64,000 nucleotides of DNA from the NCBI RefSeq assembly GCF_004216895.1, contig NZ_SGXE01000001.1, positions 248,001-312,000 on the forward strand, given 5' to 3'. The first letter of the stretch is position 1. Every line of letters starts with the position of its first letter. The DNA is from Aquimarina brevivitae. Its GTDB lineage: Bacteria; Bacteroidota; Bacteroidia; Flavobacteriales; Flavobacteriaceae. The notes beneath the pieces are model-generated. The model searched no databases and was not told the origin of the DNA. It saw only the letters and a program-made list of their open reading frames with translations. Shown in pieces: positions 26,219-34,276 of this stretch. The position numbers were made by a program, and so were the translations under genes.

Positions 26219-27160
26219 ATGTCTAAAGCACTCACAGAAGCTAAATTTTTTACTTGCACACAAAGTAGAGATCTTGCAGAAAAAATTGTAAAATCATATG
26301 GTGCTAAGTTAGGAAATGTAATTACCTCAACCTATAGCGATGGGGAATTTCAACCTTCCTTTGAGGAGTCTGTTAGAGGGTCTCGAGTTTTTATTATAGG
26401 ATCGACACATCCTAGCTCAGACCACCTTATGGAAATGCTGTTGATGTTAGATGCTGCCAAACGTGCCTCTGCAAGACATATTACTGCTGTAATGCCTTAT
26501 TATGGTTGGGCAAGACAGGATCGTAAAGACAAGCCTAGAGTTCCGATTGCAGCGAAGCTAGTAGCAAAAATGTTAGAAACTGCAGGTGCAACCCGTATTA
26601 TAACTATGGATTTACATGCAGATCAAATTCAAGGATTCTTCGAAAAGCCCGTTGATCATTTATTTGCTTCAACAGTGTTTTTACCGTACTTACAATCCTT
26701 AAATTTAGAAGATTTAACCATAGCCTCACCTGATATGGGAGGGTCGAAGAGAGCGTATGCATACTCTAAAGCCTTATCTAGTGATGTGGTAATTTGTTAC
26801 AAGCAACGAGCTAAAGCTAATGTTATTTCTCACATGGAACTTATTGGAGATGTCACTGGTAAAAATGTGGTATTGGTCGATGATATGGTAGATACCGCTG
26901 GCACCCTGACTAAAGCTGCAGACTTAATGATGGAACGTGGAGCTAAAAGCGTGAGAGCCATCTGTACACACCCTATTTTATCTGGGGATGCGTACCAAAA
27001 ATTAGAAAAATCAAAGCTTCAAGAATTAATCGTTACCGACTCTATTCCACTGAAGCAAGAAAGTAATAAAATTAGAGTGGTATCCTGTGCAGATCTTTTT
27101 GCAGATGTAATGCGAAGAGTGCAGTACAATGAATCGATCAGCTCTAAGTTTATCATGTAA
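26219..27160 (+). CDS. prs: Ribose-phosphate pyrophosphokinase (PRPP synthetase)
   Basis: Makes PRPP from ribose 5-phosphate and ATP for nucleotide, histidine and tryptophan synthesis. It is 313 residues, the usual length. The catalytic flexible loop (YYGWARQDRKDKPRVP), the metal-binding MDLHADQIQGFF and the PRPP loop VLVDDMVDTAGTL are all present. It is the first gene of prs-rplY-pth, an order conserved in Bacteroidota and other bacteria. Confidence 0.97.
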   Translation: MSKALTEAKFFTCTQSRDLAEKIVKSYGAKLGNVITSTYSDGEFQPSFEESVRGSRVFIIGSTHPSSDHLMEMLLMLDAAKRASARHITAVMPYYGWARQDRKDKPRVPIAAKLVAKMLETAGATRIITMDLHADQIQGFFEKPVDHLFASTVFLPYLQSLNLEDLTIASPDMGGSKRAYAYSKALSSDVVICYKQRAKANVISHMELIGDVTGKNVVLVDDMVDTAGTLTKAADLMMERGAKSVRAICTHPILSGDAYQKLEKSKLQELIVTDSIPLKQESNKIRVVSCADLFADVMRRVQYNESISSKFIM

Positions 27161-27186
27161 TTATAATTAATATTTAAATTTTAAAA

Positions 27187-27825
27187 ATGAAATCATTAAC
27201 AATCAATGCATCTCAAAGAGAAAGCGTAGGCAAGAAAGCAACAAAGGCCTTACGTAATGCTGGACAGGTACCTTGTGTTATTTACGGTGGAGACACTGTT
27301 ACGCACTTTACTGCCCCAGAAATTGCGTTCAACGAATTAGTGTATACCCCAAACGTACATACCGTGGTAATAGCGTTGGATAATGGTACTAAGATAAATG
27401 CAATCCTTCAGGATATTCAGTTCCACCCAGTGACTGATAAGATCTTACATATCGACTTTATCGAAATATTTGATGATAAACCTATTACTATGGAAATTCC
27501 TTTCCACGCTACTGGTAACTCTAGGGGAGTTAAAAATGGTGGTGTTTTAAGGTACAACCTAAGACGTATTAAGGTTAAAGGATTAGCTTCTAAATTACCA
27601 GATTTTATTGAAGGTGATATTACGCACTTAAAAATCGGTAATAAATTATATGTAACTGATGTAGCAAGTGAAGATTACACTATTCTTCACCCAGACAACA
27701 CTGTAATTTGTATGGTTAAAACTTCTCGTAATGTTATCGCTGATGATGAAGACGAAGAAGAAGAGACCGAAGCAGCAGAAGGAGAAGAAACAGCTGCACC
27801 AGCTGAAGATTCTAGCGCGGAATAA
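27187..27825 (+). CDS. rplY: 50S ribosomal protein L25/general stress protein Ctc
   Basis: 212 residues, the longer Ctc form. The N-terminal L25 domain (about 1-95), which binds 5S rRNA, begins with [27 protein letters not shown]5-like C-terminal domain spans about 100-185. The tail is very acidic ([15 protein letters not shown]), usual for Bacteroidota. It starts 26 bases after prs and ends in a strong terminator. Confidence 0.96.
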   Translation: MKSLTINASQRESVGKKATKALRNAGQVPCVIYGGDTVTHFTAPEIAFNELVYTPNVHTVVIALDNGTKINAILQDIQFHPVTDKILHIDFIEIFDDKPITMEIPFHATGNSRGVKNGGVLRYNLRRIKVKGLASKLPDFIEGDITHLKIGNKLYVTDVASEDYTILHPDNTVICMVKTSRNVIADDEDEEEETEAAEGEETAAPAEDSSAE

Positions 27826-27844
27826 CTATATCTCTAATAGAATT

Positions 27845-27878
27845 AAAAAGCATCTTGGTTTTATTCAAGATGCTTTTT
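27845..27878 (+). terminator. Intrinsic terminator after rplY
   Basis: A 13-bp stem, AAAAAGCATCTTG (27845-27857) with CAAGATGCTTTTT (27866-27878), is followed by more T. It begins 20 bases after the rplY stop. Confidence 0.9.
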
Positions 27879-27967
27879 TTATTTTTGAAGCAAATTTTAA
27901 GTTGATGATAGCCAAAACTTAACCATAGCTTTGTTGAGTATACACAAATAACACCTACGCATAACTA

Positions 27968-28594
27968 ATGCTTACTTTCTTCAATAAAATATTCTCCAAA
28001 AGAACGAAAGAAACACCAGAACAACGGATGAAAAAATTCTTAATCGTAGGTCTCGGTAATATTGGGCCTAAATATGAAAATACCCGCCATAATATAGGAT
28101 TCAAAGTATTAGACCAGTTCGCTCAAGAAGAAGAGCTGACTTTTGAAACTAAAAAACTGGGAGATTTAACCACTCATAAGCATAAAGGAAGAACCTTAAT
28201 TTTATTAAAACCCAATACCTTTATGAATTTAAGTGGAAAAGCAGTTCGATATTGGATGGAAAAAGAAAAAATCCTTTTGGAAAATATTTTGATTATTACA
28301 GATGATATCAACATTCCGTTTGGTACCATACGATTAAAAGCGAAAGGAAGTGCTGGAGGACACAATGGCCTTAAAGATATTGAATCACAGCTAAATACTA
28401 CAAAATATAGCCGATTTAGATTTGGGGTAGGATCCGAATTTAATAAAGGGCGACAAGTAGATTATGTACTTGGCGAATGGAATGAAGAGGAAGAAACAGC
28501 CCTCAAAGAAAGGCTTAAGAAGAGTACAGCACTTATTAGGTCTTTCGCTACGGCTGGATTGTCTAATACTATGAATACCTTTAACGGAAAATAG
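27968..28594 (+). CDS. pth: Peptidyl-tRNA hydrolase
   Basis: Releases peptides from peptidyl-tRNA that has dropped off the ribosome. 208 residues. The core begins at residue 21 with MKKFLIVGLGNIGPKYENTRHN, where the His of NTRHNIGF is catalytic. KPNTFMNLSG and GSAGGHNGLKDIES complete the active site. The first 20 residues (MLTFFNKIFSKRTKETPEQR) are an extension typical of flavobacterial Pth; the internal Met at residue 21 is the alternative start. A terminator lies between it and rplY, so it is at least partly separate from prs-rplY. Confidence 0.95.
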   Translation: MLTFFNKIFSKRTKETPEQRMKKFLIVGLGNIGPKYENTRHNIGFKVLDQFAQEEELTFETKKLGDLTTHKHKGRTLILLKPNTFMNLSGKAVRYWMEKEKILLENILIITDDINIPFGTIRLKAKGSAGGHNGLKDIESQLNTTKYSRFRFGVGSEFNKGRQVDYVLGEWNEEEETALKERLKKSTALIRSFATAGLSNTMNTFNGK

Positions 28595-28691
28595 TAGATC
28601 AATTCATCACTTTTAGTTAATTTTATAATTAGAAAATCATTATCCTCATTTCTAAAGTTGTAGAAATATATAGGACACTAAACATATTTTT

Positions 28692-29624
28692 TTGAAACGT
28701 TTCAGCAACGCAAACAAATACAAAAGTGAGCTGCCCGCCGTGGTTACCATCGGTACATTCGATGGAGTTCATATAGGACATAAAAAGATCATAGAACGAT
28801 TAGTGGCCACTGCCAAACAAAACGATTTAGAATCCGTATTACTTACCTTTTTCCCTCACCCCAGAATGGTGTTACAACACGACACCGATATTAAGCTGAT
28901 CAACACGATTGATGAACGGGCTAAGATCTTGGAAGAAACTGGGTTAAACAGTTTGGTAATCCATCCTTTTACTAGAGAATTCTCTAGGATGACTGCTGGC
29001 GAATATGTACAGCAAATGTTAATCAAGTGCCTCAATGTACGACATGTTATTATTGGCTATGATCATCGTTTTGGTCGTAATCGAAATTCTAATATTATTG
29101 ATTTAGCTTCTTATGGAATGCAAAATCATTTTACGGTAGAAGAGATTTCGAAACAAGACATCGATGATGTTGCTGTTAGTTCTACTAAGATTAGAGAAGC
29201 ACTATTAGCGGGCGATATATCATTAGCCAATAAATATCTTGGCTATGAGTTTATGCTTACCGGTAGAGTCGTAAAAGGTAAAGCACTGGGCAGAAAACTA
29301 AGTTACCCCACAGCTAACTTACATATTGAAGAATCTTATAAGCTTATCCCAAAAAATGGTGTATACATTGTAAAATCTACCATAGATGGAAAAATTCATT
29401 TTGGGATGATGAATATTGGAACTAATCCAACCGTTGAAGGAACATCTCAAACCATTGAAACTCATTTTTTTGATGCTCAATTCAATCTTTATGACAAAAA
29501 AATTCAAATTGATTTGCTGAAGAGAATACGAGATGAAAAAAAATTCGATTCCTTAGAAGAACTTCAAGAGGCCATGCAAAAAGATGAAGATTACTCCAGA
29601 GATTATATAAACTCCTTAGTATGA
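28692..29624 (+). CDS. ribF: Bifunctional riboflavin kinase/FAD synthetase
   Basis: Makes FMN and then FAD. 310 residues. The N-terminal FAD synthetase (nucleotidyltransferase) domain has GTFDGVHIGHKKI and VIIGYDHRFGRNR. The C-terminal riboflavin kinase domain has GRKLSYPTANL and NGVYIV. The only sensible start is TTG at 28692, since a stop codon lies 18 bases upstream and no ATG is in frame before the conserved core. The stop overlaps the ATG of the HTTM gene by 4 bases (ATGA), so these are translationally coupled. Confidence 0.95.
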   Translation: MKRFSNANKYKSELPAVVTIGTFDGVHIGHKKIIERLVATAKQNDLESVLLTFFPHPRMVLQHDTDIKLINTIDERAKILEETGLNSLVIHPFTREFSRMTAGEYVQQMLIKCLNVRHVIIGYDHRFGRNRNSNIIDLASYGMQNHFTVEEISKQDIDDVAVSSTKIREALLAGDISLANKYLGYEFMLTGRVVKGKALGRKLSYPTANLHIEESYKLIPKNGVYIVKSTIDGKIHFGMMNIGTNPTVEGTSQTIETHFFDAQFNLYDKKIQIDLLKRIRDEKKFDSLEELQEAMQKDEDYSRDYINSLV

Positions 29625-30940
29625 TAAACAAATGGCTATTTACAAGGATTGATAATAGCGCTTTATTAATCTTTAGGGTGTTTTTTGGATTTTTGATTGC
29701 AGCCGAAGCCATTGGTGCAATATTTACAGGATGGGTAAGACGAACTTTAGTAGCGCCTGATTTTACCTTCAATTTTATCGGTTTTGAGTTTTTACAACCT
29801 TTACCAGGTAATGGAATGTATTATTACTTTGCCGTTATGGGGCTATTTGGACTTCTGGTGATGGTCGGCTATAAATATCGTTGGAGTATGCTTGGCTATA
29901 CTTTATTATGGGCTGGGGCCTACTTTATGCAAAAATCATCCTACAATAATCATTATTATTTACTCTTCCTGTTATGTATACTAATGACCATCCTACCTGC
30001 AGCGGCTAATTTTTCGCTTGATGCTAAACTAAGCCCAAATCAAAAAAGAAACTGGATGCCCAGATGGTGTCTTTTAATTATTATTATACAACTATGGATT
30101 GTGTATACGTATGCCTCTGTAGCCAAATGGTATCCTGACTGGTTAAGTTATGATGTACCTAAAAATTTGATGATGGCTAGAGCAAATTATCCAATTATTG
30201 GAGGTATTCTCCAAGAACATTGGGTTCATGTTTGTATTGCGTGGTTTGGAATTTTATTTGATTTATTGATCATACCCGCCCTACTCTGGCGAAAAACAAG
30301 GTTTGTTGCTTTTGTAATCAGTATCTTTTTTCATTTATTCAACTCCATAGTATTCCAAATTGGAATATTTCCCTATTTGTCGCTTGCCTTTACAGTATTT
30401 TTTTTTAGTCGAGAAAAGATTCATCATATTTTTATGAAGCATAAGCCGTTTTATGATAAAAACGAAATTGTAATACCAAGTTACAAAAAGCCTTTATTAG
30501 TTGCACTTACAATCTGGTTTTGTCTTCAGATCATTCTTCCGTTAAGGCATTGGTTTATTCCCGGAGATGTATTGTGGACAGAAGAAGGACATCGTCTTAG
30601 TTGGCGCATGATGCTTAGGGGAAGATCTGGAATTACTAATTTCTACATTGTAGACAAGAACGATCCATCCGATCGAAGAACAATTGTAAACAAACTAAAA
30701 TATGTTACCCAAAAGCAGGTGAATTCTCTAAATACAAAACCTGACTTTATGTGGCAATTTGCACAACGCTTACATAAAATTTATGAAGCCGAAGGAAAAG
30801 ATATTGCCGTGTATGTAAAGAGCCGCGTCTCGGTCAATGGCAAAAAACGAAAAGTCCTCATCGATCCTGATGTGGATCTGGCTTCAGTACCATGGAATCA
30901 CTTTAAAACTAATCCTTGGGTAATTAAGTATACGGAATAA
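29621..30940 (+). CDS. HTTM-domain membrane protein, homologue of vitamin K-dependent gamma-carboxylase
   Basis: 439 residues with about eight TM segments in the first 270 and a soluble C-terminal part. Several blocks line up with human GGCX: ASVAKWYPDWL with Lys169 at the place of catalytic Lys218, FHLFNSIVFQIGIFPYLSLA, and the post-TM segment ILPLRHWFIPGD with SWRMMLRGRSG. Animal enzymes carboxylate Glu to Gla using vitamin K; the role of bacterial members is largely unknown. Its start overlaps ribF by 4 bases. The next gene is a leftward secreted-peptide precursor, and a functional link is speculation. Confidence 0.85.
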   Translation: MINKWLFTRIDNSALLIFRVFFGFLIAAEAIGAIFTGWVRRTLVAPDFTFNFIGFEFLQPLPGNGMYYYFAVMGLFGLLVMVGYKYRWSMLGYTLLWAGAYFMQKSSYNNHYYLLFLLCILMTILPAAANFSLDAKLSPNQKRNWMPRWCLLIIIIQLWIVYTYASVAKWYPDWLSYDVPKNLMMARANYPIIGGILQEHWVHVCIAWFGILFDLLIIPALLWRKTRFVAFVISIFFHLFNSIVFQIGIFPYLSLAFTVFFFSREKIHHIFMKHKPFYDKNEIVIPSYKKPLLVALTIWFCLQIILPLRHWFIPGDVLWTEEGHRLSWRMMLRGRSGITNFYIVDKNDPSDRRTIVNKLKYVTQKQVNSLNTKPDFMWQFAQRLHKIYEAEGKDIAVYVKSRVSVNGKKRKVLIDPDVDLASVPWNHFKTNPWVIKYTE

Positions 30941-30953
30941 CTTCAAAAATAAA

Positions 30954-30984
30954 CAAGAGTTCTGAATCTCAAACAGAACTCTTG
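30954..30984. terminator. Terminator between convergent HTTM gene and peptide gene
   Basis: CAAGAGTTCTG (30954-30964) pairs with CAGAACTCTTG (30974-30984) with a 9-base loop. The T-rich flank is better for leftward transcription (peptide gene) than for rightward. Confidence 0.75.
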
Positions 30985-31012
30985 AATTACATCAATTGTA
31001 TAATTTAAAAGG

Positions 31013-31249
31013 CTAAGGGACACAAACATCTCCTTGGCAGGTTCCGCTTGTTGGAATCCAGCCTCTCCCATCATTTGCCAAAACATTTACCATACAAGCA
31101 GCACCTTGAACACAAGGACATCCCGGTCTTATTTGACCCTCATACAAATCGCAGTACGGATCATATGTTGTAAGCTTTGCTCCTCCCATAATATTTTTTT
31201 GTTCTGCCCTGGTTAACTTTTTACCCAAATTTAATAAAGATTGTTTCAT
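31013..31249 (-). CDS. Double-glycine leader peptide precursor (bacteriocin-like), six cysteines
   Basis: A 78-residue precursor starting at the ATG at 31249. Residues 1-23, MKQSLLNLGKKLTRAEQKNI followed by MGG, form the GG-type leader common in Bacteroidota, where C39-peptidase transporters cleave after GG. The predicted mature peptide has 55 residues with cysteines at 10, 21, 23, 29, 48 and 53, and is rich in Gly and Pro. No transporter, cyclase or immunity gene is beside it. A membrane-bound AraC-type regulator is divergent from it across 313 bases. It could be a bacteriocin, a signal or a RiPP; none is shown. Confidence 0.8.
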   Translation of the reverse strand: MKQSLLNLGKKLTRAEQKNIMGGAKLTTYDPYCDLYEGQIRPGCPCVQGAACMVNVLANDGRGWIPTSGTCQGDVCVP

Positions 31250-31562
31250 GAAAATGAATTTAATATAATGATTAAGCCCTTGAACATTTAATGACACTCA
31301 AGGTTTGTGTCACGCATTTATTTATATATGAGATCTTTGAATAATGCAGTTTGCTTATGCTAATTAAAAAGAAAGTCTCCTGATTTACGCCCCAAAAGAA
31401 GATGTGGCACCTTTTTATAAAAGAAATTATAATCTTTTTGATCAAACAAAATCAAATTAGCTTACGAAACACTATATTTTTTAATAATTAATTTCATCAA
31501 TGATTAAAAAATAAAGAAATTGCAACCATCAATTTTCACACGAATAATCACTGCTTTTATTA
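31250..31562. other. Divergent control region between the peptide and the AraC-type regulator
   Basis: No gene was seen in 313 bases. Two interleaved inverted repeats lie near the peptide gene: CCTTGA / TCAAGG (31278-31283 and 31298-31303) and TGACAC / GTGTCA (31292-31297 and 31307-31312). Neither gene has an exact TAnnTTTG box here, so activation by a regulator at these repeats is plausible. Confidence 0.4.
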
Positions 31563-32708
31563 ATGGATTTCATTCTACATTTTGGAATACTTGCCAATGC
31601 GTTATTGCTTTATATTTTATGGAAAAATGGATTAAAAGAGATTCACTTTAGGATTCTATTTGTTATATTTTTATGGATATTACTGACTCAGATTTCTTTT
31701 TTTGGTTTCATAAACGAATTTGAAATTATTTTTTACTCAGCATTTTTATTTCAGGATACTATCCCTATCAGTATCGGTCCGTTTTTATATTTATATATCA
31801 AAGCGATTTTCTTTCCCAACAATAATATCGTAAAAGAGAATTATAAACATTTTATCATCCCAATACTATATTTACTTTTTGCCAGTATTCCTAAATTGGT
31901 TAGCCTGATCCAAAAACCTGATACTTTTGGACATCTTCGTGAAGGTTTAGAAAACCTTTGGGCACTAAGTAATATTTATACATTGATTTATACAATTATA
32001 GCATTACGGATCCTAGCAAAATCTAAAAAATTGGTGCAGCAATATTATGCTGACATAAACGCAAATGATTTAAATTGGTTACAAAAATTTTTATACTGTA
32101 CCATATTTATCTTTGGTATTGACATAAGTATTACGATCTATGAAGTGGTATTTGGAGACATTAGCTCCGCTATTGGAATTATAGCGTTTTTTGTTGTTTT
32201 TTTGATTGTTTACTTAGCTTATCACGGTATATCACAAACCAAAGTACTTTTACCAGAATTTTTATTTCAAAAAGAAGAAATCTTATATAAAGAGGCAATA
32301 GCTCATAAAGAAACTAGTAACCCCCAAACCAAAGTACTATATAATTCAGAGGAAATGGATTTGTTAAAGTTGGCGTTAGAAAAATTAATCCTAGAAGATA
32401 AATGGTATTTAATACCAGAGTTATCATTAAAATCGCTATCTGAAGAACTTAATATCCCTGACAAAAAAATATCCTATTTATTAAATCAACATATGAACGT
32501 TAGTTTCTATGACTATATTAATTCACTGCGAGTACAAGAGGTGAAGCGAAAAATGCTAGACCCATTTTACACACAATATACGTTGTTGGCTATCGCTCTG
32601 GAATGCGGTTTTAATTCTAAAACTAGCTTTAATAGAACATTTCAAAGATTTGAAGGTATTACACCATCCAAATACAGAAGACGAAACTTAAATAAGCAAC
32701 TGTCTTAA
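31563..32708 (+). CDS. Membrane-bound AraC-family transcriptional regulator
   Basis: 381 residues. Residues 1-230 carry about seven TM segments beginning MDFILHFGILANALLLYIL. Residues 270-378 form the AraC helix-turn-helix pair, with LSLKSLSEELNIPDKKISYLLNQ and ALECGFNSKTSFNRTFQRFEG then TPSKYRR. Such fusions of a membrane sensor and an AraC DNA-binding domain are frequent in Flavobacteriia. It is divergent from the GG-leader peptide gene, which makes that peptide a candidate target or even ligand. Confidence 0.88.
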   Translation: MDFILHFGILANALLLYILWKNGLKEIHFRILFVIFLWILLTQISFFGFINEFEIIFYSAFLFQDTIPISIGPFLYLYIKAIFFPNNNIVKENYKHFIIPILYLLFASIPKLVSLIQKPDTFGHLREGLENLWALSNIYTLIYTIIALRILAKSKKLVQQYYADINANDLNWLQKFLYCTIFIFGIDISITIYEVVFGDISSAIGIIAFFVVFLIVYLAYHGISQTKVLLPEFLFQKEEILYKEAIAHKETSNPQTKVLYNSEEMDLLKLALEKLILEDKWYLIPELSLKSLSEELNIPDKKISYLLNQHMNVSFYDYINSLRVQEVKRKMLDPFYTQYTLLAIALECGFNSKTSFNRTFQRFEGITPSKYRRRNLNKQLS

Positions 32709-32834
32709 GTAAATTTAAATCTGTAAAATAGAAGATTCGAAAAGCGAGTATCCATCATAATCTGTTTACTTTAAAAATAGAACAAAAAATCAAGGTCTTA
32801 AAAGCAACTATTTAATTAAATTTGTTTCCTCATT

Positions 32835-32931
32835 GCGATAGGGATAGTAGCGGCATCCTTTTTTAGGATTACCTTAGGTCAATTGATAAGACGAATCCTT
32901 AAAAAGATATAGCGGATAGCCCGGTTATCGC
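32835..32931 (+). ncRNA. Structured RNA-like element upstream of serS (Flavo-1-like candidate)
   Basis: GCGATA (32835-32840) can pair with TATCGC (32926-32931), closing a region that holds a GGAT/ATCC stem (32842-32845, 32855-32858) and an AGGATT/AATCCT stem (32865-32870, 32894-32899). The words GGGATAGTAGCGGCATCC and AAAGATATAGCGGATAGCCC are of a type I recall recurring between genes in Flavobacteriia, and may be the Rfam Flavo-1 RNA; I cannot verify that. It lies 14 bases before the serS ATG, so it may act on serS or simply be a repeat. Confidence 0.5.
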
Positions 32932-32945
32932 CCAAAAAAAGAATC

Positions 32946-34217
32946 ATGTTAGTAGTACAGAATATAATAGCACATAAAGAGGCATATACCAAGGCACTGG
33001 CTAAACGGAATTTTGATGCACAACCTGTTTTTGAAAAGGTGATTGCATTAGACGAAAACCGTAGAGCAACGCAAGCTGAATTGGACAATACATTAGCCGA
33101 ATCCAATAAGTTTTCGAAAGAAATTGGCGCACTTTTTAAAAATGGTGAAGTTCAAAAAGCAAATCTACTTAAAGAAAAAACAGCCAAGTTAAAAGAGACT
33201 TCGAAAGAACTATCTGCTCGATTAACAAGCTTGCAAGAGGAGTTAAGTGAATTACTGTATACCATCCCTAATATTCCGCACGAATCCGTACCGAATGGGC
33301 AAAGTGATGAGGACAATGAAGAAGTTTTTAAAGAAGGAGAGATCCCAAGATTAGACGGAGATGCTTTACCACACTGGGAGTTGGCTAAAAAATACGATAT
33401 TATCGACTTTGAACTAGGTGTTAAAATAACCGGTGCTGGTTTTCCTGTTTACAAAGGTAAAGGTGCAAGATTACAGCGGGCTTTAATTAGTTATTTCTTA
33501 GATAAAAATGCAGAAGCTGGTTATAAAGAATATCAAGTGCCGCATCTTGTCAACGAAACATCTGGCTATGGCACCGGTCAATTGCCGGATAAAGAAGGAC
33601 AAATGTACCACGTAACCGGTGATGATTTATATCTTATCCCAACAGCGGAAGTTCCTGTAACTAACTTATTTAGAGATGATCTGTTAACAGGAGATGAACT
33701 CCCAATATGCTGCACAGGATACACACCTTGTTTTAGAAGAGAAGCAGGCTCCTATGGAGCGCATGTAAGAGGTTTAAACCGTCTACACCAATTCGACAAA
33801 GTAGAAATAGTCCGTATTGAGAAGCAAGAAAATTCTTATAAGGCCCTTGATGGCATGGTGGAGCACGTCAAAGATATCTTGCGAGAATTAAAATTACCTT
33901 ATCGAATTCTTAGACTATGTGGTGGAGATATTGGTTTTACTTCTGCCTTGACTTATGATTTTGAAGTATTCTCAACTGCTCAGGATCGTTGGTTAGAGAT
34001 TAGTTCAGTTTCTAATTTTGAATCCTATCAAGCCAACCGGCTTAAGTTACGATACAAAGATGCAAATGGAAAAAAGCAACTGGCTCACACCCTAAACGGT
34101 AGTTCATTAGCCTTACCTAGAGTATTAGCTGGTATTCTTGAAAATTATCAAACCCCAAAAGGCATCAAAATTCCTGATGTATTAGTTCCATATTGTGGGT
34201 TTGACTTTATAGATTAA
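32946..34217 (+). CDS. serS: Seryl-tRNA synthetase
   Basis: Charges tRNA-Ser. 423 residues. The N-terminal long antiparallel coiled coil (about 30-100), which holds the tRNA variable arm, is seen in the charged heptad-like stretch ending KETSKELSARLTSLQEELSE. Class II core motifs include PTAEVPVTN, motif 2 CFRREAGSYGAHVRGLNRLHQF and motif 3 LNGSSLALPRVLAGILENYQ. It is preceded by a structured element and followed 59 bases later by a TPR protein on the same strand. Confidence 0.97.
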   Translation: MLVVQNIIAHKEAYTKALAKRNFDAQPVFEKVIALDENRRATQAELDNTLAESNKFSKEIGALFKNGEVQKANLLKEKTAKLKETSKELSARLTSLQEELSELLYTIPNIPHESVPNGQSDEDNEEVFKEGEIPRLDGDALPHWELAKKYDIIDFELGVKITGAGFPVYKGKGARLQRALISYFLDKNAEAGYKEYQVPHLVNETSGYGTGQLPDKEGQMYHVTGDDLYLIPTAEVPVTNLFRDDLLTGDELPICCTGYTPCFRREAGSYGAHVRGLNRLHQFDKVEIVRIEKQENSYKALDGMVEHVKDILRELKLPYRILRLCGGDIGFTSALTYDFEVFSTAQDRWLEISSVSNFESYQANRLKLRYKDANGKKQLAHTLNGSSLALPRVLAGILENYQTPKGIKIPDVLVPYCGFDFID

Positions 34218-34276
34218 GAATATCCTTAACACATCACTAAAGCGCATTTTGCTATATTTACAAAAAAACCTGCATT

